Assembly: GCA_030426725.1 (NCBI GenBank)
Contig: JAUHXZ010000007.1
Span: 1-64,000, forward strand
Length of the DNA: 64,000 nucleotides
Reading direction: 5' to 3'
From: Actinomycetes bacterium
GTDB lineage: Bacteria; Actinomycetota; Actinomycetes; Propionibacteriales; Propionibacteriaceae
Position 1 is the stretch's first letter, and each line of letters begins with the position of its first letter. The translations under genes were made by a program, and so were the position numbers. Below are positions 8,162-16,206 of the stretch, one piece after another. A model generated the notes under the pieces. The model was given only the letters and a program-made list of their open reading frames with translations. It ran no database searches and had not been told where the DNA came from.

Positions 8162-8437
8162 TCAGAAGTCGCGGCGCGTGTCCGGGATCGGGGAGCCCAG
8201 CTTCTGGATGTGCACATGGCGCGCGAGGCGAATCACGGGTCGGATCAGCAGTTGAAGACTCCCGATCAGGAACAGCCAGGTGCCCGCCGTGGCCGTGGCC
8301 TCGTCGAAGAAGAGGACGCTGCCGATGACGAACCAGACCGCCACGAGGAGGTCGTTGAGGATGCTGAGAACCTCGTACCGGCGTCGCAGGACGATCTCGT
8401 CGGGCCCGATGTGGAAGGCGATGTCCGCGTCAGCCAT
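8162..8437 (-). CDS. YrhK-domain membrane protein (91 aa)
   Basis: A small protein with the IGPDEIVLRRRYEVLSILNDLL opening and a hairpin of two membrane segments (about residues 27-46 and 51-68), followed by the LLIRPVIRLARHVH stretch typical of the YrhK-like domain (PF14145). Function is unknown. It is convergent with tetR, with three bases between the stops. Confidence 0.8.
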   Translation of the reverse strand: MADADIAFHIGPDEIVLRRRYEVLSILNDLLVAVWFVIGSVLFFDEATATAGTWLFLIGSLQLLIRPVIRLARHVHIQKLGSPIPDTRRDF

Positions 8438-8473
8438 GGAGCCAGCCTAGTGTTCGCGCCGCTCGGGTCGGCG

Positions 8474-9205
8474 TCAGCCCAACCGGCCGAGGGCGGCGAG
8501 GACGAGGTCGCGGGCGTAGGGGGCCGCGACCACCTTGAGGAACTTCGGGAAGTCGACATGCGCGTCGTCGTCTGCGCGGTCCGAGATCGTGCGCGCCACG
8601 GCGAACGGCACGCGGGCGGTGTCGCACACCTGCGCCACGGCGGCGCTCTCCATCTCGACGGCCAGTGCCTTCGGCAGCGCTTCACGCAGTTCGTCGGAGT
8701 GCCGCTTGGATGTGACGAACTGGTCGCCGGAGATGATGAGGCCGCAGTGCAGGCGCGGCGCCGGGAGCCCCAGGCCCGCAAGGTCCTCGCGGTGCCCGGT
8801 GGTCACGTCGCCGGCGGCGGCGAGCAGGGCAGAGGTCGTGATGTTGTCGGTGCGGTGCGAGATCTTCCCGTTGCTCCACCACCTGGGGTACAGCGGCCGC
8901 GGGTCCGCGTCGTGCTGGATCAGTTCGTCGCCCACCACGATGTCCCCGGGGTGCACGCCATCTCCTATGCCGCCCGCCGTGCCCACCATGATGACCCGCT
9001 CGGCCCGCTCCACGAGCACCGTCGCCGTGGAGGCGGCCGCCACCTTGCCGACGCCGGACCGCGCCAGCACGACGTCGTGGCCACCGAGCCGCCCGGCGAG
9101 CAGCCGGTGCCCCGCGACCAGCTTCTCCCCCACCGGCGCCTCGGTCCTGGCGGCCTCGACGATGGCGCTCAGCTCGTCCTCGAGTGCGGCGATGATGGCG
9201 ATCAC
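8474..9205 (-). CDS. mtnN: 5'-methylthioadenosine/S-adenosylhomocysteine nucleosidase (243 aa)
   Basis: A nucleoside-phosphorylase-fold hydrolase that removes adenine from methylthioadenosine and S-adenosylhomocysteine, feeding methionine salvage and relieving methyltransferase inhibition. The N-terminal IIAALEDEL, GVGKVAAA, GTAGGIGDGV, SGDQFV and the purine-site VEMESAAVAQVC segment are all family landmarks, with SDRAD near residue 207 supplying the catalytic Asp. The related futalosine hydrolase is possible but less likely. The start is a GTG with AGGAG six bases upstream. Confidence 0.85.
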   Translation of the reverse strand: MIAIIAALEDELSAIVEAARTEAPVGEKLVAGHRLLAGRLGGHDVVLARSGVGKVAAASTATVLVERAERVIMVGTAGGIGDGVHPGDIVVGDELIQHDADPRPLYPRWWSNGKISHRTDNITTSALLAAAGDVTTGHREDLAGLGLPAPRLHCGLIISGDQFVTSKRHSDELREALPKALAVEMESAAVAQVCDTARVPFAVARTISDRADDDAHVDFPKFLKVVAAPYARDLVLAALGRLG

Positions 9206-9344
9206 GGGGTTCTCCTTCGGCTCGTCCCGCTGTCAATGCTCCCAGACGTCGGGGCGAACGGCCCCCGGGGGCTGGCGGCCCTGACCCATAGACCTCCGGC
9301 TGATCTACCCTGAGGCATCCGACAGGCCCCGGAGGTGGACCATC

Positions 9345-10361
9345 ATGAACTCAGCCTGGCCCCTGATCCCCAGCGTCATCGCGCTGGTCGCGGCCGTCGC
9401 GGCCGTGATCCTCGTCGGAGTGCGGCTCGCGCGGACCGCCGACGAGCTGGCCGACCGCACCGGCATGGGCGAGGCGCTCGCCGGGGCGCTGTTTCTCGGT
9501 GGCGTGACGAGCCTCCCGGGCATCGTGGCATCCGCCACCGGCGCCCTGCAGGGCGACGCGGCGTTCGCGCTCGCCAACCCCGTGGGCGGCGTCGCCGTCC
9601 AGTCGGTGTGGCTGGCCATCGCGGACCTCGCCTACCGGCGCTCGAACCTCGAGCACGCCGCCGCGAGCCTGGAGAACATCCTGCAGGCGCTCGTGCTCAT
9701 CGCGTTGCTGTCACTGCCGGTGGTCGCCTTCGCCACCCCGGATCTCTCGATCGGCTGGGTGCACCCCGTCACGTTCCTCATCCCGGTGCTGTACCTGTAC
9801 GGCCTGCGGGTGGTGAAGCGCTCGCGGGAGCAACCGTCGTGGCTACCGGAGAAGACCGGCGACACCGTCGAGGACCAGCCGGACGAGCCCACCGACACCC
9901 CGGTGAGGGTGCTGTGGATGCGGCTGGCGGCCCAGGCCGTCATCATCGGCGTGACCGGCTGGGTCATCGGCCGGGCCGGGCTGGGGCTCGTCGCGGCGAC
10001 CGGGTGGCCGAGTTCGGTGACCGGCTTCACCATCACGACCATCATCTCGTCGCTGCCCGAGCTCGTGACGCTGCTGGCGGCGGTCAAGATCGGGGCGCTC
10101 ACGCTGGGCGTGGGCAACATCATCGGCGGCAACGTGTTCGACACGCTGCTCATCTCGGTGTCGGACGTGTTCTACCTCGACGGCCCCATCTACGCGGAGG
10201 CCGGCCCGTCGAGCCTCGTGTTGCTGGGCGGCACCCTGCTCATCACGGCGATCCTGGCGGCGGGACTCCTCGTCCGCGACCGCAAGGGCGTCGGCTTCGA
10301 GGGAGTGGGGTTGCCGGCCACCTACATCGGCACGGTGGTGTTGGCGGTGATCGTCGCCTGA
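9345..10361 (+). CDS. CaCA-family sodium/calcium exchanger-like membrane protein (338 aa)
   Basis: Two homologous membrane halves, each with about five hydrophobic segments, are separated by a charged loop near residues 162-185 (KRSREQPSWLPEKTGD...). The second alpha-repeat is canonical: TTIISSLPELVTLLAAVK, then GNIIGGNVFDT. The first repeat reads GGVTSLPGIVAS and NPVGGV, so the usual ion-binding Glu after the Pro is a Gly. Such asymmetric exchangers are seen in some CaCA members; the ion carried is therefore uncertain. GGAGG lies nine bases before the ATG. It stands alone between genes on the other strand. Confidence 0.82.
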   Translation: MNSAWPLIPSVIALVAAVAAVILVGVRLARTADELADRTGMGEALAGALFLGGVTSLPGIVASATGALQGDAAFALANPVGGVAVQSVWLAIADLAYRRSNLEHAAASLENILQALVLIALLSLPVVAFATPDLSIGWVHPVTFLIPVLYLYGLRVVKRSREQPSWLPEKTGDTVEDQPDEPTDTPVRVLWMRLAAQAVIIGVTGWVIGRAGLGLVAATGWPSSVTGFTITTIISSLPELVTLLAAVKIGALTLGVGNIIGGNVFDTLLISVSDVFYLDGPIYAEAGPSSLVLLGGTLLITAILAAGLLVRDRKGVGFEGVGLPATYIGTVVLAVIVA

Positions 10362-10373
10362 GAGCGCGACGAT

Positions 10374-11447
10374 CTAGACGTTGAAGCGGAACTCCACGAC
10401 GTCGCCGTCCTGCATCACGTAGTCCTTGCCCTCGAGGCGCATCTTGCCTGCCGCCTTGGCAGCGGCCTCGGAACCGGCCTCTACGAGGTCGTCGAAACCG
10501 ATGACCTGTGCCTTGATGAAGCCCTTCTGGAAGTCGGTGTGGATGACGCCGGCCGCCTCGGGCGCGGTGGCGCCCTTGGGGATGGTCCAGCCGCGGGCCT
10601 CCTTGGGGCCGGCGGTGAGGTAGCTCTGCAGGCCGAGGGTGTCGTAGCCGACGCGGGCGAGGACGTCGAGGCCGGGCTCCTCGATGCCCATCTCGGCGAG
10701 GAACTCGCGGGCCTCGTCTTCCTCCATCTCGACGACCTCGGACTCGAACTTGGCGTCGAGGAAGATGGCCTCCGACGGCGCGACGAGGTCGCGCATCCGC
10801 TGCTTGAGATCCTCGTCACCGAGCTCGTCCTGGTCGCAGTTGAAGACGTAGAGGTAGGGCTTGGCGGTGAGCAGGAACAGGTCGCGGAGCTCCTCGACGT
10901 CGAGGCCGGCGGCGCGGACGCCCTTGCCGGACTCGAGGACCTCCTTGGCGGCCTGGTAGGCCTCGAACCTCGGGCGCGACTCCTTCTTGATACGCGCCTC
11001 CTTCTCGACGCGAGGCAGTGCCTTCTCCACCGTGGCGAGGTCGGCCAGGATCAGCTCGGTGGTGATGGTGTCGATGTCGTTGGCGGGGTCGACCTCGCCG
11101 TCGACGTGGGTGACGTCCTCGTCGTCGAACACGCGGGTGACCTGGCAGATCGCGTCGGCCTCGCGGATGTTGGCGAGGAACGCGTTGCCCATGCCCTCAC
11201 CCTGGGAGGCGCCCTTCACGATGCCGGCGATGTCGACGAAGCTCACCGTCGCGGGGACGATCCGCTCGGAGCCGAACAGTTCGGCGAGCTTCGGCAACCG
11301 CGAGTCCGGGACGCCGACGACGCCGACGTTCGGCTCGATCGTCGCGAACGGATAGTTCGCCGCCAGGACGTCGTTGCGGGTGAGCGCGTTGAACAGGGTC
11401 GACTTGCCGGCGTTGGGGAGTCCGACGATTCCGATGGTGAGTGCCAC
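10374..11447 (-). CDS. ychF: Redox-regulated ATPase/GTPase YchF (357 aa)
   Basis: A universally conserved OBG-family P-loop NTPase (OLA1/YchF) that prefers ATP and is linked to translation and the oxidative-stress response. The G1 motif GLPNAGKST is at residues 9-17, followed by the switch region NYPFATIEPNVG and the G3 segment DIAGIVKGASQGEG. The G4 position is non-canonical (FNCDQDEL), as usual in this subfamily. A coiled-coil and a C-terminal TGS domain (GAGVIHTDFQKGF-like through QDGDVVEFRFNV) complete the normal length. The start is GTG. Confidence 0.96.
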   Translation of the reverse strand: MALTIGIVGLPNAGKSTLFNALTRNDVLAANYPFATIEPNVGVVGVPDSRLPKLAELFGSERIVPATVSFVDIAGIVKGASQGEGMGNAFLANIREADAICQVTRVFDDEDVTHVDGEVDPANDIDTITTELILADLATVEKALPRVEKEARIKKESRPRFEAYQAAKEVLESGKGVRAAGLDVEELRDLFLLTAKPYLYVFNCDQDELGDEDLKQRMRDLVAPSEAIFLDAKFESEVVEMEEDEAREFLAEMGIEEPGLDVLARVGYDTLGLQSYLTAGPKEARGWTIPKGATAPEAAGVIHTDFQKGFIKAQVIGFDDLVEAGSEAAAKAAGKMRLEGKDYVMQDGDVVEFRFNV

Positions 11448-11507
11448 GGGCGAGCAGTCTACCGACGCACCCCCGTGCGCCGAACCACACTCCCCCGCCG
11501 GGGGGGC

Positions 11508-11650
11508 GTTGAGCCGGACACGCGTGTCAACGGGAGGCCACGAGCCAGACTCGCGTGTCGAGGGCGATTTCCGTCGATCTGAGCGCTCTCAGCCTCACGA
11601 GACATGGCTCAGGCTCAACGCACGCCGACGAACCGCGAGTCAGGCTCGTG
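11508..11650. repeat. Inverted cluster of four related short repeats
   Basis: Two left units (about 11508-11531 and 11539-11562) share GAGCC-x-GAC-x-CGCGTGTC. Two right units (about 11601-11619 and 11629-11650) are the reverse complement of similar sequence (CAGGCTCAAC and GAGTCAGGCTCGTG). The arrangement is like an intergenic palindromic element. It fills most of the 320-base gene-free stretch between ychF and the siderophore operon; no coding region is seen there. Confidence 0.55.
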
Positions 11651-11693
11651 CCCCCACCCAACCGGGACTAGGGGCTCCGCATTTCGGACAAGT

Positions 11694-11722
11694 TTGCGTG
11701 ACTTAATTCGGTTGGTTAGGCT
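11694..11722 (+). promoter_or_regulatory. Promoter of the ferric-siderophore operon
   Basis: TTGCGT (11694-11699), a 17-base spacer and TAGGCT (11717-11722) form a plausible -35/-10 pair about 45 bases before the first start codon. The -10 element lies inside the iron box, consistent with repression in iron-replete cells. Confidence 0.6.
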
Positions 11723-11729
11723 CACCTAA
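11711..11729. promoter_or_regulatory. DtxR/IdeR-type iron box
   Basis: The 19 bases gttggttaggctcacctaa contain the inverted repeat TTAGG-ctca-CCTAA and agree at 17 of 19 positions with the actinobacterial box TTAGGTTAGGCTCACCTAA. The site overlaps the operon's -10 element. A DtxR-family Fe2+-dependent repressor, encoded outside this window, is the expected binder. Confidence 0.85.
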
Positions 11730-11767
11730 GTCGCGACACCCTGGCACACCACCTCAGAAAGACCGAT

Positions 11768-12715
11768 ATGTTGCTCTCCCGCATCGCCGGCGCCTCAGCG
11801 GCCGTCCTGGCTCTCCTCCTCACCGCCTGCGGCTCCCAGTCCGCCGCCGACAAGGGCTCCCCGGCCGGCGACCCGATCACCATCACCCACGCGCAGGGCG
11901 AGACAATCATCGACGGCCCCGCCCAGCGCATCGCCGTCCTCGACCTCGGCTCCCTCGACACCGTCCAGGCCCTCGGCGCCTCCGACCGGGTCGTCGGCGT
12001 CACCAAGGGCAACGGCCTCCCCGAGTCCCTCTCCGCATTCGCGGGCGACGAGTACACCGACCTCGGCACCGTCGTCGAGCCCGACCTCGAGGCGATCGCC
12101 GAGCTGGACCCCGACCTCGTCATCGCCGGGTTCCGCACCGCCTCGCTGGTCGAGGAACTGAGCCGGAACTTCGCCGTCGTCGACATCACCTACGACGACT
12201 CGCTGTCCTTCTACGACGGCGTCGAGTACTCCACCAACATCATCGCCACCGCCCTGGGCGCCGAGGATGAGGCCGCCGTGCGGCTGGCCGAGGTCGAGAC
12301 GGCCATCGAGGACGCCCAGGCCGCCGCGCCCGCCGACTCGACCGCGCTCATCCTCATGACCAGCGGCGGGAAGGTCTCCGCGCAGGGCACCGAGTCCCGC
12401 TTCCGGGCGATCCACAACGAGCTGGGCTTCACCCCCGCGATCTCCGACGTCGAGGCCGACGCCCACGGCGACGCCATCTCGTTCGAGGCCATCGCCGAGG
12501 CGAACCCCGACTACCTGTTCGTCATCGACCGCGACGCGGCCATCGGGCAGGAGGGCGAGTCCGCCGAGCAGGTCCTCGACAACGAACTCGTCGCCACCAC
12601 CACCGCGTGGAGTGAGGGCAACGTCGTCTATCTCGACGGCGGCCGCTGGTACATCATGATCCACGGCGTAGACAACGCCGTCGAGATGATGAACGAGGCC
12701 GCGGCCAGCTTCTGA
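11768..12715 (+). CDS. Iron-siderophore ABC transporter substrate-binding lipoprotein (315 aa)
   Basis: The signal peptide (residues 1-19) ends in the lipobox LLTAC with the lipidated Cys at 20, so the mature protein is membrane-anchored outside the cell. The rest is a class III periplasmic-binding fold: the RIAVLDLGSLDTVQALGA and DPDLVIAGF strands are typical of the FecB/CeuE/YclQ group that binds ferric siderophores. It is the first gene of a four-gene import operon with an iron box ahead of it. The specific siderophore cannot be told from the sequence. Confidence 0.92.
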   Translation: MLLSRIAGASAAVLALLLTACGSQSAADKGSPAGDPITITHAQGETIIDGPAQRIAVLDLGSLDTVQALGASDRVVGVTKGNGLPESLSAFAGDEYTDLGTVVEPDLEAIAELDPDLVIAGFRTASLVEELSRNFAVVDITYDDSLSFYDGVEYSTNIIATALGAEDEAAVRLAEVETAIEDAQAAAPADSTALILMTSGGKVSAQGTESRFRAIHNELGFTPAISDVEADAHGDAISFEAIAEANPDYLFVIDRDAAIGQEGESAEQVLDNELVATTTAWSEGNVVYLDGGRWYIMIHGVDNAVEMMNEAAASF

Positions 12716-12719
12716 GTCG

Positions 12720-13745
12720 ATGACAACCGCCACGACGGCGCCGGAGCGCGCCACACGCCGGCCCGCCGGCCGCCCCCTCAGCGGGGGGTGGTTCGGCGGG
12801 CTCGGCCTGCTCCTGCTGCTCGCGGCGCTATCGCTGTTCATCGGCGCCGCCGACCTTTCGTTCGTGGACTTCCTCACCGGGGAGGCGACGGGGCAGGACC
12901 GGCTCACGCTCATGGCGTCGCGGATCCCGCGCACCGTCGCCGTCCTGCTGGCCGGCGCGGCGCTGGCACTGTCGGGCCTGCTCATGCAGCTGCTGGTCCG
13001 CAACCGGTTCGTCGAGCCCGGCACCGTCGGGACCGCGGAGTCGGCCGGGGTGGGCATCCTCATCGCCATCCTGGTGTTCCCGTCGGCCCCGCTGTGGGTG
13101 AAGATGCTCATCGCCATCGTCACCGCGCTGCTGGGCACGGCCCTGTTCCTGCGCATCGTCCGCTCCCTGCCGCCCACGGCGCCCGTCGTCGCCGTCCCGC
13201 TGGTGGGCATGATGCTCGCCGGCGTCATCGCCGCCGGCACGACCTTCGTGGCCTACCGGCTCAATCTCATGCAGAGCCTGGGCATCTGGATGCAGGGCGA
13301 CTTCTCCGGCATCCTCCGTGGCCGATACGAGCTCCTGTGGCTCCTCGCGATCCTCGGCGTGCTGCTGTGGATCTTCGCCGACCGCTTCACACTGGCGTCT
13401 CTCGGCGAGGACCACGCCAAGGCCCTGGGCCTGTCCTACAAGGCCACCCTCAACCTCGGCCTGGCGCTCGTCGCCACGGCCAGCGCAATCACCCTCGTGG
13501 TCGTCGGCGCCATCGGCTTCGTCGGCCTCGTCGTGCCGAACCTCGTGGTTATCTGGCGCGGCGACAACCTGCGCCGCAACATCGGCTGGACCGCGCTGGC
13601 CGGATCCGGATTCGTGCTCGTGTGCGACCTGCTGGCCCGCACCATCAACCCTCCCTACGAGATCCCCGTCGGCACGGTCTCCGGCATCGTGGGCGGCGTC
13701 GTGTTCCTCGTGCTCCTGCTCACAGGACGGATGGGCACCCGATGA
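12720..13745 (+). CDS. Iron-siderophore ABC transporter permease 1, FecCD type (341 aa)
   Basis: A BtuC/FecCD-family permease with about nine to ten membrane helices starting near residue 27. The RIPRTVAVLLAGAALALSGLLMQ segment (about 63-85) is the family signature, and the ATPase-coupling loop GEDHAKALGLSYK is near 227-239. It starts four bases after the binding-protein stop and overlaps the next permease by ATGA. Together with that permease it forms the membrane channel for ferric siderophore entry. Confidence 0.93.
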   Translation: MTTATTAPERATRRPAGRPLSGGWFGGLGLLLLLAALSLFIGAADLSFVDFLTGEATGQDRLTLMASRIPRTVAVLLAGAALALSGLLMQLLVRNRFVEPGTVGTAESAGVGILIAILVFPSAPLWVKMLIAIVTALLGTALFLRIVRSLPPTAPVVAVPLVGMMLAGVIAAGTTFVAYRLNLMQSLGIWMQGDFSGILRGRYELLWLLAILGVLLWIFADRFTLASLGEDHAKALGLSYKATLNLGLALVATASAITLVVVGAIGFVGLVVPNLVVIWRGDNLRRNIGWTALAGSGFVLVCDLLARTINPPYEIPVGTVSGIVGGVVFLVLLLTGRMGTR

Positions 13746-14722
13746 CGGCCGTCGCCTCCCCCAGCACGCGCAACCTCGCGCCGTCGCACAGGCTGCTCAT
13801 CGCGCTGGCCGTCGTGGTGCTGGCCGCTGTCGCCTTCATGACCGTCAACCTCTCGGGGAACCTCGGTTTCATCCTTGACCTGCGCTGGCGCAAGGTCGCG
13901 ACGATGGCCGTCGTCGGCTGGGCCACCGGCCTCGCGACGGTCGCCTTCCAGACGGTGACCGGCAACCGGCTGCTGACACCTTCGATCATGGGCCTGGACG
14001 CGCTGTTCATCTTCCTGCAGTCGTTGCTGATCGTCGTGCTCGGCGCCACGGTCGTGTCGCGGATCGGGCCGTACCCCATGTTCGCCCTCAACGCGGTGAT
14101 CATGCTTGCGGTGGCGTCCGCGCTGACCGGGCTGCTGTTCGGGAAGAGGGCCCGCTCGGTCTACGTCGTCGTCCTCGCCGGCCTGGTGCTCGGCTCCGTG
14201 CTCCGCTCGCTGTCGTCGCTCATCGCGCGCGTGCTGGACCCCAGCAGCTTCATGGTCCTCCAGGACAGCCTGTTCGCCAGCTTCACCGCCGTCGACCCCG
14301 GCCTCATTGGCGTCGGCGCCGTCATCGTCGCCCTCGGCTCCTGGTGGCTGTGGCGGCAGCGCTCGGCCCTGGACGTCATTACGCTCGGCCGCGACGCCGC
14401 AGTCAGCCTCGGCGTGCCGTACCAGCACACCGTGCGCCGAGTCCTGCTCGTCGCGACCCTGCTCGTGTGCGTCTCCACCGCCCTCGTCGGGCCGATCACC
14501 TTCCTCGGGCTCATCGTCGCCGCCGTCGCCTACGAGATCAGCGGCACGGGCCGGCACGAGACCGTGCTCCCCATGGCGGGCCTGCTCGGCGTCGGGGTGC
14601 TCGTGGGCGGGCAGACCATCCTCGAACAGGTCCTCGGGTTCTCCACCGTCCTGTCCGTCGTCATCGAGTTCGTGGGCGGCATCGCCTTCATCTGGCTCGT
14701 CATCCGAAAGGCCAAGTCATGA
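13742..14722 (+). CDS. Iron-siderophore ABC transporter permease 2, FecCD type (326 aa)
   Basis: The second FecCD-type permease of the importer. The RWRKVATMAVVGWATGLATVAFQTVTGNRLLTPSIMGLDALF region (about 48-90) corresponds to the family signature, and the ATPase-facing loop GRDAAVSLGVPYQ is near residues 217-229. Start and stop codons overlap the neighbours by ATGA on both sides, which indicates translational coupling. I took the ATG at 13742 because it overlaps the previous stop and begins the recognisable protein; the longer open frame upstream is out-of-frame reading of permease 1. Confidence 0.92.
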   Translation: MTAVASPSTRNLAPSHRLLIALAVVVLAAVAFMTVNLSGNLGFILDLRWRKVATMAVVGWATGLATVAFQTVTGNRLLTPSIMGLDALFIFLQSLLIVVLGATVVSRIGPYPMFALNAVIMLAVASALTGLLFGKRARSVYVVVLAGLVLGSVLRSLSSLIARVLDPSSFMVLQDSLFASFTAVDPGLIGVGAVIVALGSWWLWRQRSALDVITLGRDAAVSLGVPYQHTVRRVLLVATLLVCVSTALVGPITFLGLIVAAVAYEISGTGRHETVLPMAGLLGVGVLVGGQTILEQVLGFSTVLSVVIEFVGGIAFIWLVIRKAKS

Positions 14723-15579
14723 TCCAGGTCAACAGCGTCACGAAGAGCTACGGCCGCACGGTCGTCGTCGACGATGTCTCCCTCGAGCTGACCTCCGGGG
14801 GCCTCACCGCGATCGTCGGCGCCAACGGCGCGGGCAAGTCGACGCTGCTCGGCATGATCGCGCGGCTCCTCGGCGCCGACGGCGGGTCGATCACCGTCGG
14901 CGGGCTCGACGTCGCCGAGGCCGACTCCCGCGAGCTGGCGCGCCGCCTTGCGGTGCTGCGGCAGAGCAACGATCTGCAGTCGCGGCTCACCGTCGCCGAC
15001 CTCGTGGGTTTCGGCCGCTTCCCGCACTCCGGCGGCCGGCTCACAGCGGCCGACCGCATGGCCGTCGGCCAGGCGATCTCGTGGATGGACCTGGACGACC
15101 TGCGCGACCGCTTCCTCGACGAGATGAGCGGCGGGCAGCGCCAGCGCGCGTTCGTCGCCATGGTGCTGGCGCAGGACACCGAGTACCTGCTGCTCGACGA
15201 GCCGCTCAACAACCTGGACGTCTCGCACGCGCACGCGATGCTGCGCACGCTCCGCCGGGCAGCCGACGAACTGGGCAAGACCGTCGTCATCGTCGTGCAC
15301 GACATCAACTACGCCTCGTGCTGGGCGGACCAGATCGTGGCGATGCGGCACGGCCGCGTGCACTCCGTCGGCACGCCGCGGGAGATCGTGCGCCGCGACC
15401 TGCTGCGCGAGGTCTTCGACCTCGACATCGAGGTGGCCGAGTTCGCGGGCCACCCCATCGCCCACTTCTACCTGCCGGTGCCAACCTGCGAGCGCTGCCG
15501 GTCGGCCGACTGCACCGGTTGTCGTCTCGACGGCGGGCCCGTGGCGTTGCCGTTCGGCCGCGCCGAAGACGTGGCCTAG
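14719..15579 (+). CDS. Iron-siderophore ABC transporter ATPase with C-terminal Cys4 tail (286 aa)
   Basis: The energising subunit of the importer. Walker A GANGAGKST is at residues 34-42, the Q-loop near 82, the signature MSGGQRQR at 136-143, Walker B LLLDEP at 157-162 and the switch His at 194. After the usual end of a FepC/YclP-like ATPase (about residue 252) there is an extra tail containing Cys257, Cys260, Cys265 and Cys268, spaced C-x2-C-x4-C-x2-C, then a Gly-rich end. Such spacing suits binding of zinc or iron, or an iron-sulfur cluster; a role is inference. The start overlaps the permease stop by ATGA. Confidence 0.93.
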   Translation: MIQVNSVTKSYGRTVVVDDVSLELTSGGLTAIVGANGAGKSTLLGMIARLLGADGGSITVGGLDVAEADSRELARRLAVLRQSNDLQSRLTVADLVGFGRFPHSGGRLTAADRMAVGQAISWMDLDDLRDRFLDEMSGGQRQRAFVAMVLAQDTEYLLLDEPLNNLDVSHAHAMLRTLRRAADELGKTVVIVVHDINYASCWADQIVAMRHGRVHSVGTPREIVRRDLLREVFDLDIEVAEFAGHPIAHFYLPVPTCERCRSADCTGCRLDGGPVALPFGRAEDVA

Positions 15580-15582
15580 CGC

Positions 15583-16206
15583 TCAGATGAGCCCCCGCTC
15601 CATCGCCAGGGTGACGGCGCGGGTGCGGTCGGGCGCGTCCAGCTTCTCGAACACCTTCATCAGGTGCGTCTTGACGGTGGACTCCCTGATACCGAGGTCG
15701 GCCGCGATCTGGCGGTTGCTGCGGCCGCGTGCGACGAGCCGTAGCACGTCGGTCTCCCGTTGGGTCAGCGTCGGGGCCGATGACGGCGCCCGCATGCGCG
15801 ACACCAGGCGGGCAGCCACGGCCGGGGACAGCGCGGTGTCCCCGGCCGCGACCGAGCGGATGCCGGCCACGATCTCGTCCTGTGGTGCCGCCTTGAGGAG
15901 GTACCCGGCGGCCCCGGCCTCGATGGCGGCCAGGATCTGGTCGTCGGACTCGTAGGTGGTGAGGATGAGCACACGGGGCGTCGGCGCGTCCAGCGCGGCG
16001 ATCCGGGCCGTGGCCGCGACCCCGTCGAGGTTGGGCATCCGCAGGTCCATCAGCACCACGTCGGGCCGGGTGCCCTCGGCCCTCGCGACCGCCACGAGCC
16101 CATCGGCGGCCTCCCCCACGACGTCGAAGCCGGGCTCGTCCGCGAACAGCCCCACCAGGCCCGCCCGCACCACGGGGTGGTCGTCGGCGATCAGCAGCCG
16201 GATCAT
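15583..16206 (-). CDS. NarL/LuxR-family response regulator (207 aa)
   Basis: The receiver domain (residues 1-120) has the acidic pair in LLIADDHP and the phospho-acceptor Asp54 in VLMDLRMP. The LuxR-type helix-turn-helix (about 143-205; LTQRETDVLRLVARGRSNRQIAADLGIRESTVKTHL) binds DNA. The ATG overlaps the stop of the histidine kinase gene by four bases, so it is the last gene of the exporter/two-component operon, and it probably controls that operon. Confidence 0.94.
   Translation of the reverse strand: MIRLLIADDHPVVRAGLVGLFADEPGFDVVGEAADGLVAVARAEGTRPDVVLMDLRMPNLDGVAATARIAALDAPTPRVLILTTYESDDQILAAIEAGAAGYLLKAAPQDEIVAGIRSVAAGDTALSPAVAARLVSRMRAPSSAPTLTQRETDVLRLVARGRSNRQIAADLGIRESTVKTHLMKVFEKLDAPDRTRAVTLAMERGLI

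Noticed and set aside
12788-14722. A 644-codon frame that seemed to fuse a long Arg-rich N-terminus to permease 2
   Set aside because: The first half is out-of-frame reading of permease 1; permease 2 begins at the ATG at 13742 overlapping the previous stop.
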